Origin: Bacteroidota bacterium
Lineage (GTDB): Bacteria > Bacteroidota > Bacteroidia > Chitinophagales > Saprospiraceae
Direction of reading: 5' to 3'
DNA length: 64,000 nt
NCBI GenBank assembly: GCA_030147525.1
Contig: JASBVF010000016.1
Location: 1 to 64,000 of the forward strand
Shown here: piece after piece, positions 16,328 through 24,972 of the stretch
How positions within the stretch are numbered: the stretch's first letter is position 1
Layout of the letters: the number at the start of each line of letters is the position of its first letter
The notes under the pieces: generated by a model
What the model was told of the DNA's origin: nothing
Databases searched by the model: none
The model's input: only the letters and a program-made list of their open reading frames with translations
Program-made: the position numbers and the translations under genes

Positions 16328-17053
16328 TTACGGCCTTACGAAAACGAATGTTCCATCTTCGTCAAAACCCACAATTTTCCGGCCTTCGGCGGTAATGATG
16401 CCGACGATGTACATGCCGTTATTTTTTTGGAACGCAATTTTGATTTCAGCGCCTGAGAAATTTGCGTCAATGTAGTCAGTGATCGCCTCCGGCAATGTTC
16501 CGAGATCGACCGGCGTACCCAGCGGGCGGCAGCGGTAGAACAGCACGGTGGCTTCGATGAATTCGCCGTCGCCGTTGAAGATCAGGATGTAACCAGGTTC
16601 GTCAATTTTGACGAAGTAGGTGCCGGAAAGCATTTGCTTTGCCCGCTGCACTTCAGCGCCCGGATAGTTTTCAGTGACGTAGTCTGTGATTGCTGCAGGC
16701 AACTGGGAAGGACGGATGGCCTCGCCACGCCCGCAAGGGCCATTTGAGATCAGGCCACGGCGGTGGCGTAGAATTCGGCCTCGTTCGTCGCAGTACACCC
16801 GGTTTTCGTCGCCGAGTATGATTTCAAAACCCTTTCTTTCTACCTGGTAGGCTTCTTCGATGTAGGTTTCAAAATGATTTTCTTCCACGTAGGTGCTCAG
16901 GGCACCGGGAAGGTCGGCTACTGCTACGGCGGTTTTATTGTCAGCGCCGATAATTTGCTCAATGAGTTGATCGTCCGTTAGCTGCGTATCTTTTTGACAG
17001 GCACTCAGCAAAGTGACGGTAGCAAGGAGGGAGAAGAAGAATATTTTTTTCAT
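16328..17053 (-). CDS. PepSY-like lipoprotein with repeated domains
   Basis: A 241-residue protein. The signal peptide MKKIFFFSLLATVTLLSAC ends in a lipobox with Cys19. The mature part has three related units starting LPGALSTYVEENHFET, LPAAITDYVTENYPGA and LPEAITDYIDANFSGA, the pattern of PepSY-like (DUF2874-type) domains in Bacteroidota. Each is followed by beta strands with a GD or DG turn. Probably a periplasmic or outer-membrane lipoprotein; binding partner unknown. Confidence 0.75.
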   Translation of the reverse strand: MKKIFFFSLLATVTLLSACQKDTQLTDDQLIEQIIGADNKTAVAVADLPGALSTYVEENHFETYIEEAYQVERKGFEIILGDENRVYCDERGRILRHRRGLISNGPCGRGEAIRPSQLPAAITDYVTENYPGAEVQRAKQMLSGTYFVKIDEPGYILIFNGDGEFIEATVLFYRCRPLGTPVDLGTLPEAITDYIDANFSGAEIKIAFQKNNGMYIVGIITAEGRKIVGFDEDGTFVFVRP

Positions 17054-17146
17054 GAAACGTTGATTTTTAGTTTGAAAGTTAGGTTGCCAGTTACTCTGGT
17101 GTTCGTTTCTTCAAAAGGGTTGCATGAAGATGAAAAAATGCCGGAG

Positions 17147-18166
17147 TTATTTCAGTCGCTTCAACCCAGCCTTGGCCGCCTCGTAGTCGGGGTCGAGGCT
17201 CAGGGTGTTGTTAAAATCGGATTTTGCCTGTTCTTTATTTCCCTGGCGCTCGGCAGTATGCCCCCGATGGTAGTATGCCCCTGGAAAGGCAGGGTCGAAT
17301 TTGATCGCCAGGTCAAAACTCTTGTAAGCCTGATCCAGTGAATCCATGTCGAGGTAAATCAATCCAAGGTTGTAATATCCGTCCACGTATTGTTGATCGA
17401 TGGTGTTGATTTTTTTGTACAACTTGATAGCTCCGTTCAGGTCGTCTTTTTTGTTGGAAAGAAAATAGGCTTTGGCGTGCAGAGCATCGACGTTGTTGGA
17501 GTCAACCCGCAGGGCGTTGTCAAAGTATTTTTCTGCGATGGGCGAGCCTTTGTCGGCCAGCAGCGTGCCCAGCTTGATCCATGCGTCGATGAGGTCGGGG
17601 TTGTTTTCAACCGCCGACTGGTAGGCCGTAATGGCCTGGTCATTTTTACCCATGTCAAAAAAGACATTGCCGAACATCAGGAACATTTCCGGGTTCAGCG
17701 GGTCGATTTGCTTGATGCGCTCAAGCGTAAAAAGTGCTTGCGGATGTTGTTTTACAATCAACTGAAATTCAGCCAGTTTAAGCAAGGTTGGAATGCGTTT
17801 GGGAAATGCTACCCCGGCCCGCTCCATGACGTTCAGCGCTTTCCGGGATTTATAATAATCAAGGTACACGTCAGCCAGCGTGTGAAAATACTCCGCACGG
17901 GTAGAGTCGAGTTGAATAGCTTTTTCCAGGTCTGCGATACTTTCGTCGTAGTTCTCGGCTTCGTACCAGAGATAGCCTCTTGCCGCATGAAGTTCGGCAC
18001 TTCCCGGCATGGCTTCGATTTTTTTGTTCAGATCTTCAATAGCCGGTATGCCTACGGATGTTGTATTGGTGGCCGTATTCTCTGATTGATTTGAACTGTC
18101 CTTACAGGCAACAAGGCCCATCAACAGGGCCAGGCTCATCATGGTTAGATAGTTTTTTGTTTTCAT
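17147..18166 (-). CDS. TPR-repeat lipoprotein
   Basis: The protein has 339 residues from the ATG at 18166, chosen because it gives a clean lipoprotein signal (MKTKNYLTMMSLALLMGLVAC, Cys at 21); a longer frame to 18280 has no signal at its start. The mature part is built of at least seven tetratricopeptide repeats (AARGYLWYEAENYDESIADL, PEMFLMFGNVFFDMGKNDQA, YYHRGHTAERQGNKEQA). Such proteins are scaffolds. A perfect -7 box lies just 5 nt before the ATG. Confidence 0.85.
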   Translation of the reverse strand: MKTKNYLTMMSLALLMGLVACKDSSNQSENTATNTTSVGIPAIEDLNKKIEAMPGSAELHAARGYLWYEAENYDESIADLEKAIQLDSTRAEYFHTLADVYLDYYKSRKALNVMERAGVAFPKRIPTLLKLAEFQLIVKQHPQALFTLERIKQIDPLNPEMFLMFGNVFFDMGKNDQAITAYQSAVENNPDLIDAWIKLGTLLADKGSPIAEKYFDNALRVDSNNVDALHAKAYFLSNKKDDLNGAIKLYKKINTIDQQYVDGYYNLGLIYLDMDSLDQAYKSFDLAIKFDPAFPGAYYHRGHTAERQGNKEQAKSDFNNTLSLDPDYEAAKAGLKRLK

Positions 18167-18171
18167 AGCTG

Positions 18172-18179
18172 CAAAGTTA
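18172..18179 (-). promoter_or_regulatory. Bacteroidota -7 box for the TPR gene
   Basis: TAACTTTG on the minus strand matches TAnnTTTG. A TTTA, one base off the TTTG -33 box, lies ~21 nt upstream. Only 5 nt separate the box from the ATG, so the transcript would be leaderless or start with a very short leader. Confidence 0.45.
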
Positions 18180-18280
18180 GTTTTGATTAATGATTTTTGG
18201 TAAACGATGAAATTTGAAATTGGCGAGAGGAGGACACGATGGCAAAATACGTTGCGGAGTGGTGGTCTTTTTATCAACAT

Positions 18281-18314
18281 AAAAGCCCCGCTGAGATGAA
18301 TCAGCGAGGCTTTT
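18281..18314 (-). terminator. Terminator for the 246-residue T9SS cargo gene
   Basis: AAAAGCC-CGCTGA pairs with TCAGCG-GGCTTTTG across one mismatch. It lies downstream of the minus-strand stop at 18333. Confidence 0.7.
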
Positions 18315-18332
18315 GTGCTGAGCGCAAAACGC

Positions 18333-19073
18333 TTATGGTCTTACGTTGCGTTTGCTGACCCTGATGGTTTTGATCACCCGGTTATCGTCGCCAATCATGC
18401 TGACGAGGTAAATTCCGTCCGGCAAATCGGCAATGTCATACTTGCCATTGTTGGATGTCTGGAAGGATTTTACCCGTTTCCCAAGAATGTTGGACACGTA
18501 TAGTTTTTTCACAAAACTATTTTTGGTGAGGGTGAAATAATTGGTAGTTGGGTTGGGGTAAACCCTCAAACTTGCCTTGTCTTTTTCCGTGACGGAAGTC
18601 AGCGGGCTGATGCAAATATCAAAGTCGGCAGAAGTAAGTGGAGTATCGCTGTTGGCGTTGATCACGTGGCTAAGGTTAATGCGAACAGTGCAGCAGCCGG
18701 CCACGAAGGTCGGAACTACGTGTACATCCAGAATGGTCGAATCACCGGGGACGAGTGTAAGAGGTTTGAATAAACCACCTCCGAAAATGACATTTGAAGG
18801 TACGTTGGCACCGTAGCATGCCGTATCGTCACAAATGCGGTATTTCCACTCCGAAGGACAAGTGGCGCCAATGATTTCACGCTCCCATCGAAGGTTTACC
18901 GTTTCATTGGAATTATTGATGACCCACGCGTGTGCGACAGGTTCTGAAAATTCGTAGGTTAAATCTGTTTGCAACTCGTAGCTCAAATCCTCAGGGTAGA
19001 CCTTTACGCTGAGTTGCGCCTGAAGAGTCCAGGCAAAGAGAAAAGTAGAAATAAGTAGTAATATTCGCTTCAT
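18333..19073 (-). CDS. T9SS-secreted protein
   Basis: A 246-residue protein with signal peptide MKRILLLISTFLFAWTLQAQ. The middle part is rich in beta strands (VAHAWVINNSNETVNLRWER) and Cys pairs (CPSEWKYRICDDTACYG, GCCTVRINLSHV), suggesting an Ig-like fold. The C-terminus (~160-246) is a type A sorting domain: LRVYPNPTTNYFTL, NILGKRVKSF, LPDGIYLVSM. Function of the mature domain unknown. A perfect -7 box lies 30 nt upstream of the ATG. Confidence 0.85.
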   Translation of the reverse strand: MKRILLLISTFLFAWTLQAQLSVKVYPEDLSYELQTDLTYEFSEPVAHAWVINNSNETVNLRWEREIIGATCPSEWKYRICDDTACYGANVPSNVIFGGGLFKPLTLVPGDSTILDVHVVPTFVAGCCTVRINLSHVINANSDTPLTSADFDICISPLTSVTEKDKASLRVYPNPTTNYFTLTKNSFVKKLYVSNILGKRVKSFQTSNNGKYDIADLPDGIYLVSMIGDDNRVIKTIRVSKRNVRP

Positions 19074-19102
19074 GTTTTTCGATTTATATTGATCACGGTC
19101 TG

Positions 19103-19110
19103 CAAAGTTA
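19103..19110 (-). promoter_or_regulatory. Bacteroidota -7 box for the 246-residue cargo gene
   Basis: TAACTTTG on the minus strand, a perfect TAnnTTTG, 30 nt before the ATG. The -33 TTTG element is not clear. Confidence 0.45.
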
Positions 19111-19220
19111 GCCTAAAATATTGTGCCTGACGTGATAAGTCCCTGACAAAATGGATAAATTTGGCTGGTTTCACAACTACTTTAGCACATCTTTAACAGG
19201 CTCTTTTACTTTTTTAAATG

Positions 19221-19259
19221 AAAAAACCGCAGCAGGGGTTCACCCGCCACGGTTTTTTC
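19221..19259 (-). terminator. Terminator of the Omp28-like cargo gene
   Basis: AAAAAACCG and CGGTTTTTT bracket an inner GGGG-TTCA-CCC hairpin; it lies just beyond the minus-strand stop at 19281. Confidence 0.7.
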
Positions 19260-19280
19260 TTTTCTAAAACAGGCCAATTA

Positions 19281-21413
19281 TTATCTGGCGATAATCAGGC
19301 GCTCAGTATGAACCTGGCTGCCAACATTGACTTTCACGAGGTATACGCCATTAGCATATTTGGAAAGGTCAAAGTTGTGCTGGAGCGTAGAAGTTCCTTC
19401 AAACCTAACGGTTTCCATTACCTGGCCGATAGCATTGACAACTGCTACCTGTGCGTCTACTGCTTTGTTAAAACGAACGTTTAAGGCAGAAACAGAAGAA
19501 GCAGGGTTTGGAGTCAGAGAGAATGAAGCAAGTGCTTCGATGTCCTGAACACCAACAGCAGTACCAACCGTTACGTCAACAGTTTGAGTACAACCAATTT
19601 TATCAGAAACTGTCAGGGTGTAATCACCTGCAGCGAGGTCGCTCATGGTTGCACCGGTAGAGCCGTTGCTCAGTGCAAAAGTGTAGCCGCCAAAACCGAA
19701 GGCTGGGTTAGCAACTGAAACGTTGATTGAACCGTCAGCATTGCCGGCAGTTGCATCCTGAACCTGAACGTTTACGCTGAAATCAGCAGGACAAACAACA
19801 TCGATAGTAGATGACTCTGCGTTCAGGATTTCTCCGGAAGTATTGTCAAGAACCAACACGACAGCATGCATCTTGAAAGGATTCCATGCGGTGTTAAAAT
19901 TGCTCAGGGTGTAATCCTGGGTAGCGACATCACCAGCGGCAACAGAGGCAGGAATACTGCCGGCTGTTCCATTGTAGCCGCCGAGCAGCGCACGGCCTAC
20001 GTGGTCGTATTCCATGAGTGAAGCAGGAGCAGGGTTAGCGAGGAGGTTCCAGTCGTAACCCCAGCCCGGGAGCGGATCGTTACCGCCGCTGTAGAAGTTA
20101 ACCTGGTTGTAGCCGCTGCCTGTTCCTTTCACATCGTCTTCGGTGAGTACGACAGCCAGGCGGTAGTTCAGGTTGCTCAGTTCGGTCACGAATTCAGCTG
20201 TTGCAGTTGCGGTCAGTGTTTTTGTAGCAACATCAATAGACGCAGTGACGTCTGGAGCTACAGGTGCAATTCTGCCATTGAACTCATCGATATAATCTTC
20301 GAAATCGCTAGGGTCGATTTCAATAGAGCGATCAAAGTATGCGCTTGGGAAAGCCGAGAAGTCAGCTCCGTTGTCGTACTCAGTTAAAGTCATTGGGTCG
20401 CCATTGTGAATAGCGATACCAATGAATGCATCCGGATAATTTTCTGTCATATACTCCATCCAGTCAGTACCTCTTGGGCAGAACTGGCACCAGGTGCCTG
20501 TGCCTTCTTCGCCAACGGCCTTCTTGTTTGGAATATAAGTTACGCCAGATACAACACCGTCAACTGTGTTGTTGGTGAGGTCGCCATCGGTGTCGCCATT
20601 TGGGTTGTCGGCCCAAACATTCAGCGTGAAGGATTTTGCCTGAGGGAGGTTGAAAGTAGTTGAATGAGAAACGACAGTTGACTCGCCGTAAGCCAGGTCA
20701 AGGCCGTCTACTGTTTCAGAGTAGGTGTTGATGCCATCGCTCCAATGGAAGTCAAAAGAGTTCAATGGCTGGCCGCCAAGGTTTTTAACTTCTGCCTGAA
20801 TAGTTACATCGCTGCCGAGCAGGTGAAACTGAGTGGTTCCGAATTTGGTAACAGCGATATCCCTGTCAAGAATGTTGGCAACCAGAATGTTGTCAACCAA
20901 CAGCAAAAACATGTCGTTGGAATTGTTTCTGAATGCGATGTGGATCGTTTCGCCAACATAATCAGCCAAAGAAACGCCCCGCTCCTGCCACGTGGTCATT
21001 TCGGCAGGAATGCTGAAAACGATGTCGGTAAAATCAGTAAGTGCAGTACCGGTTTTTGAAATACGAACCTGGTATCCGTCAGGATAATTTGCATCCTGAG
21101 CTTTTGCTTCCCATGTCAAAATTGTATTTGCATCTGTGATGGTGAGAGCAGGAGTGATCATCCAGTCATCAGCTGCTCCGGGAGGTGAGTACCATGAGTT
21201 ACTGATAGCCACCATTGTTCCGTTGCCAAAACTTGGGTTGGCCGCAGTCCATGCTGCAGCGTAGGCAGCCACGTTACTTGCAGGTGTTTTGCCATCATTG
21301 TCCACCAAAGTCATTGGAGGAATGCCTGATTCGAACGTCTGCTCGAACAAGACCTGTGCCTGCAACGAAAGGGCAGCCAAGGATAATAAACATAGCGTAA
21401 AAAAATTCTTCAT
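19281..21413 (-). CDS. T9SS-secreted adhesin/Omp28-like protein with a CxxC motif
   Basis: The protein has 710 residues from ATG 21413, chosen because it starts the signal peptide MKNFFTLCLLSLAALSLQAQ; the frame extends 48 codons upstream without a signal. Residues ~20-190 form a choice-of-anchor J/cleaved-adhesin jelly roll (FEQTFESG, DDWMITPALTI, VDNILVANIL). A CARDB-like strand region follows, then an Omp28-like module with a thioredoxin-type motif GTWCQFCPRG (~305-312). After a SprB-like repeat (DGSINVSVANPAFGFGGYTF) comes the type A sorting domain (LTPNPASSVSALNVRF, YANGVYLVKVN). The Cys pair could be redox-active or structural. Confidence 0.88.
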   Translation of the reverse strand: MKNFFTLCLLSLAALSLQAQVLFEQTFESGIPPMTLVDNDGKTPASNVAAYAAAWTAANPSFGNGTMVAISNSWYSPPGAADDWMITPALTITDANTILTWEAKAQDANYPDGYQVRISKTGTALTDFTDIVFSIPAEMTTWQERGVSLADYVGETIHIAFRNNSNDMFLLLVDNILVANILDRDIAVTKFGTTQFHLLGSDVTIQAEVKNLGGQPLNSFDFHWSDGINTYSETVDGLDLAYGESTVVSHSTTFNLPQAKSFTLNVWADNPNGDTDGDLTNNTVDGVVSGVTYIPNKKAVGEEGTGTWCQFCPRGTDWMEYMTENYPDAFIGIAIHNGDPMTLTEYDNGADFSAFPSAYFDRSIEIDPSDFEDYIDEFNGRIAPVAPDVTASIDVATKTLTATATAEFVTELSNLNYRLAVVLTEDDVKGTGSGYNQVNFYSGGNDPLPGWGYDWNLLANPAPASLMEYDHVGRALLGGYNGTAGSIPASVAAGDVATQDYTLSNFNTAWNPFKMHAVVLVLDNTSGEILNAESSTIDVVCPADFSVNVQVQDATAGNADGSINVSVANPAFGFGGYTFALSNGSTGATMSDLAAGDYTLTVSDKIGCTQTVDVTVGTAVGVQDIEALASFSLTPNPASSVSALNVRFNKAVDAQVAVVNAIGQVMETVRFEGTSTLQHNFDLSKYANGVYLVKVNVGSQVHTERLIIAR

Positions 21414-21752
21414 ACGAGTTAAAATTTTAATTGATGAAATAATGAGCTTATAGCTTATGTGTTGTTTGCAATACGATATCAGGGAAAGATTTTTTGGCGG
21501 GAAAAGCATTGTTGGAAGTCTGGGAAAAATGGAGAACGAAATGTTGTTGACGGGCAAAGGTACATAAATAGAGTTTTATGTAGTCCTATAAATTAGAACT
21601 GCCATTTTGTCTTTTGGACGACTTTAAGGAATTTAACGCAGGTTGGCTCAGGTTTGTCAGGCGTCGTTGCCAACAGCCTGAGGGGGTGGTTTGGCAAACT
21701 TTAAATTCACTTCATTGTTTCAGCTGCAATTATTACTCTGAAATAAAATTCT
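21414..21752. promoter_or_regulatory. Divergent promoter region with -7 box at 21555-21562
   Basis: 340 bases between divergent genes. On the minus strand TACCTTTG (21555-21562) is a perfect TAnnTTTG, about 140 nt from the cargo-gene ATG, implying a long 5' leader. No clear plus-strand box was found for the PTPS gene. Confidence 0.4.
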
Positions 21753-22160
21753 ATGCGTGTTTCTGTTTTTAGAAAAGCCCACTTCAATGCTGCCCACCGT
21801 CTTTATAACCCTGCCTGGACGGATGAAAAAAACCAGGAGGTGTTCGGCTTGTGCAACAATCCGAATTATCACGGCCACAACTACGAGTTGGAGGTTAAAG
21901 TCTCAGGAGAGGTAGATCCTGAAACCGGATACCTGATCGATTTGAAGGTGCTGAAAGACCTGATCAGCGAGCAAGTGGAAAAACGTTTTGATCATAAAAA
22001 CCTGAATCTCGACACTGAAGAATTTAAAAACCTCAACCCGACAGCTGAGCATATTTGCTATGTCATCTGGCAAATTCTTCGCTCTCACCTCGATATCAAA
22101 TACGACCTGGCCATCAGGCTGTACGAAACCCCCAGAAACTATGTAGAGTACCCGGCATAA
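21753..22160 (+). CDS. queD: 6-pyruvoyl-tetrahydropterin synthase / 6-carboxytetrahydropterin synthase
   Basis: A 135-residue zinc enzyme converting dihydroneopterin triphosphate, either to 6-carboxytetrahydropterin in queuosine synthesis or to 6-pyruvoyl-tetrahydropterin. Zinc ligands are H15, H40 and H42 (AHRLYNP, NYHGHNYEL), the catalytic Cys is C34 in FGLCNNPNYHGHNY, and the partner His and Glu are in RFDHKNLN and LYETPRNYVEY. The CNNPN spacing resembles the eukaryotic PTPS form, so the product is not settled. No other queuosine or pterin genes are adjacent. Confidence 0.85.
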   Translation: MRVSVFRKAHFNAAHRLYNPAWTDEKNQEVFGLCNNPNYHGHNYELEVKVSGEVDPETGYLIDLKVLKDLISEQVEKRFDHKNLNLDTEEFKNLNPTAEHICYVIWQILRSHLDIKYDLAIRLYETPRNYVEYPA

Positions 22161-22187
22161 ATCCTTGCCGGCTCAATGTTGCCTGCT

Positions 22188-24068
22188 TCATGCCAGGTCT
22201 TTCAGGTTTCTGATAAATCCATCCACGCCGGCAGCTTTCATTTTTTTGAGTAAACTGTCGGCCTCGCTTTTTCTATCAAAAATACCCAGCATGACTTTGT
22301 AAACGGTCTTCCCGTTTAATTCATTGATGTTCACAACAATCGGTTCCCTGAACTGGTGCTGCAATTTTTCAGCGTTGATGAGTACGTTGCCATAGTCGGC
22401 AAATACACCCATCTGGACGCTGTAGCCCTGCGAGGGCTGCTTCTCCACACTGAATCGGAACAGGCCCTGCCCGGAAGTGATTGGGCCGGATACTTCCGAC
22501 GGAGGTGCGATAGTGCCTGATGTCCCATCTTTTCTGCGAATCGCTTCAGCAACCGCCTTGTCGGCATTAACCCTGCCATAGCCATATTTCCTGGAATGAC
22601 CGTTTGTGTATTCGCTGGGGTCTCCAATCTTGTCGGCTGTTTGTTTTAAAATATCCTTGACTTCCCTGGCGGTCAGGTTGGGGTTGACGGAAAGGATGAG
22701 GGCACAAATCCCGGCAACAATGGGCGTCGCACCACTGGTACCTCCGAAATGTTTGTACGGCCCCGGCCGGTCAACGCCGTCGGCCCAGTATTTCCAGGGG
22801 CCATCGCCTCGCACAGTTGTTCCGGAATCCCACCACGCCCGGGCTGCGACCAGCGGAAAGTCACCATTGGACGGGGCGCAAACGGTAACTTCCATACCCT
22901 GGTTGGAGTAGCTGGCGTAACGGTCTTTACTGTCGCAGGCGGCCACACAAATGACATCAGGGTGGGCAGCATAAAAATTTACATAATCCAGTCCCTCATT
23001 ACCTGCGGCAAAAAGCACGACACAGCCCCTTCCGTTCCGTCCTTTTTTGGCCGCTTTCGCAATGGCTTCTTCTTTTAATGAATTTAATGAGTAGCGGGGG
23101 TCTGTAGTTCCCCAGCTGCAGCTGATTACATCTGCCCCGTTTTGGGCGCAATATTCGAACATTTGCTCCGTGGCCCGAACGCTGTAAGATGTACCGCTGA
23201 CGGGCATGAATCTCGCATTGGGAGCAACGCCCACCATACCCTGCCCATTAGCAATAGCTACTGCAAGGCTGGCACATGGCGTGCCGTGCGTAAAAGTGGG
23301 ATCGCCATCCGACAGCCTGTCTGACTGTGTCCAAAGGTCAAATGGCCGGTAAACTTTATTTTTCAGGTCGGGGTGGCTGATGTCGATGCCATTATCAATG
23401 ACAGCGACGACGACGTCCGGAGAGCCCAAATTGTTCATGCGGCTCCAGGCGTCGATGACTTTTGCGTCGGCTCCTTTTTTTGTGGAATATCTGCCACTGG
23501 CAATGTAGCCTTCATTTTTCAAGTGCCATTCATCGGCAAGGTAGGTATCGGTGGGCAGGGAAAGGTCGTACTCGTCCAGCAGCATGTCGAGGTCGGGTTC
23601 GGCGAATTTGACGAGGGAGGTTTGTTGTAGCAAGCCCGCCACTTTGATGGGGTTCGGTGAATTTTTCGTCACTTTGACGATGATTTGGTCAGGGCTTCTC
23701 CGCTCCACCAACTGGAGGTGATATTCGTCCATGACCATTTTCTGCTCTTCCGGGTCAACATCAGGCTGGAAAATGATGAAAATTTCTCCCGTAGGCACCA
23801 TGGGCTTCCCGTTGTCGCCGGCAAAGTAAACGTGTGTTCCTACTGCGACTTCTTTTTTCTTGCGAACCTCATCCAGCTTTTCGTCGAGGCTTTTGCCCTG
23901 GTCCTCCAGCGACACGACTTCAAAGCCTCCCAGGTTGGCGAGGTGTTGCTCCTTGACGTAGGCTGCATCTTTTAAATCCGTGGATTTTTTTGCTTTGAGA
24001 CCAACGAGCCTGGTACTTTTTTGTAAAACAAGTTCTCCTTTACCACTTTTGATTTTGTATTTGCTCAT
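22188..24068 (-). CDS. Subtilisin-like serine protease with C-terminal SPOR domain and no signal peptide
   Basis: A 626-residue protein. The N-terminus (MSKYKIKSGKGELVLQKSTR) is charged and lacks an export signal. Residues ~85-165 resemble an S8 pro-domain (IFIIFQPDVDPEEQ, IIVKVTKNSPNPIKVAGLL). The S8 domain has D225 (VIDNGIDISHPDL), H261 (HGTPCASLAV), N357 and S445 (FGGTSGATPIVAG), a complete triad. Residues ~545-625 form a SPOR-like repeat (YSVQMGVFADYGNVLINAEK, YKVMLGIFDRKSEADSLLKK). SPOR normally binds denuded peptidoglycan outside the cytoplasm, so its presence on a protein without a signal is odd. Divergent from an ECF sigma gene 271 nt away. Confidence 0.88.
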   Translation of the reverse strand: MSKYKIKSGKGELVLQKSTRLVGLKAKKSTDLKDAAYVKEQHLANLGGFEVVSLEDQGKSLDEKLDEVRKKKEVAVGTHVYFAGDNGKPMVPTGEIFIIFQPDVDPEEQKMVMDEYHLQLVERRSPDQIIVKVTKNSPNPIKVAGLLQQTSLVKFAEPDLDMLLDEYDLSLPTDTYLADEWHLKNEGYIASGRYSTKKGADAKVIDAWSRMNNLGSPDVVVAVIDNGIDISHPDLKNKVYRPFDLWTQSDRLSDGDPTFTHGTPCASLAVAIANGQGMVGVAPNARFMPVSGTSYSVRATEQMFEYCAQNGADVISCSWGTTDPRYSLNSLKEEAIAKAAKKGRNGRGCVVLFAAGNEGLDYVNFYAAHPDVICVAACDSKDRYASYSNQGMEVTVCAPSNGDFPLVAARAWWDSGTTVRGDGPWKYWADGVDRPGPYKHFGGTSGATPIVAGICALILSVNPNLTAREVKDILKQTADKIGDPSEYTNGHSRKYGYGRVNADKAVAEAIRRKDGTSGTIAPPSEVSGPITSGQGLFRFSVEKQPSQGYSVQMGVFADYGNVLINAEKLQHQFREPIVVNINELNGKTVYKVMLGIFDRKSEADSLLKKMKAAGVDGFIRNLKDLA

Positions 24069-24339
24069 TATAGTGTCTTTTGGTTTGAAAATTGAAAATG
24101 GAAAAGCTGCACTCTGAAATAAGAAGAACGGAAATTAAAATTTTGAAAATCAGGCGCTTAAAATTTTGATTTCCGTTGTTCAATGTTTTATCGAACGTCC
24201 CGGAAAATTACGAAAGAGTTTGAAGTTGACAGGATGTGAAGTAAATATTCAGGCTGCTTTCACCAATCAAAATCCGGTATCGGATGCATGCACTACGGTT
24301 TTTATTATTTTTACCGCCAGTTTTGTATAAATTGAATGA

Positions 24340-24948
24340 ATGGCCATAAGATTTTTAAATAATGAATCTGTCAAACAACTTTCTGATGAAGAGCTGATCA
24401 GTAAGTTTTCAAAAACGAAAAAGCAAACCTACTTTGAGGAGTTGTACCGGCGCTATGTTCACCTTTCCTACGGTGTGTGTTTAAAGATGTTAAAAAATGA
24501 AAGTGACAGCCACGATGTGGTGTCCGAAGTTTTTAAAATACTTTTCACCAAACTGCCTACCGCAAACGTAAAGTCCTTCAAAAGTTATCTCTATGCCGTG
24601 AGCCGCAACGAGTGTATTGCGAAGCTGCGACAACGGAAGAGCGAATCCAAAAAGCTGGCTGAATGGCAACTCACCGAAAACACTTCCAATGATTTTATGG
24701 AAAATGGAGAGTTGGTTGCTCTTTTAGACGGTGAACCTTCACTTGACGATGAGATTCAAAAGGCCGTCGAACAACTCGGCAACGAACAACAGACCTGTAT
24801 TCGCCTTTTTTTTTACGAAGATAAAAGCTACAAGGACATCGCCCTCCAGACAGGATACTCAGAGAAACAAGTTAAAAGCTACCTGCAAAACGGCAAGCGC
24901 AATCTAAGAATCATGTTGGAGGAAACCATGAGAAAACGTATTGCGTAA
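24340..24948 (+). CDS. ECF-type RNA polymerase sigma factor
   Basis: A 202-residue sigma-70 family regulator. Region 2 is seen at YFEELYRRYVHLSYGVCLKM through DSHDVVSEVFKILF and SYLYAVSRNECIAKLRQRKS, and region 4 at LGNEQQTCIRLFFYEDKSYK and GYSEKQVKSYLQNGKRNLRI. ATG 24340 is preferred; an ATG four bases earlier is out of frame and soon stops. The next gene starts 24 nt downstream and encodes a likely anti-sigma partner. Confidence 0.9.
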   Translation: MAIRFLNNESVKQLSDEELISKFSKTKKQTYFEELYRRYVHLSYGVCLKMLKNESDSHDVVSEVFKILFTKLPTANVKSFKSYLYAVSRNECIAKLRQRKSESKKLAEWQLTENTSNDFMENGELVALLDGEPSLDDEIQKAVEQLGNEQQTCIRLFFYEDKSYKDIALQTGYSEKQVKSYLQNGKRNLRIMLEETMRKRIA

Positions 24949-24972
24949 TTTACCAAAAGACGATAAACTTCA

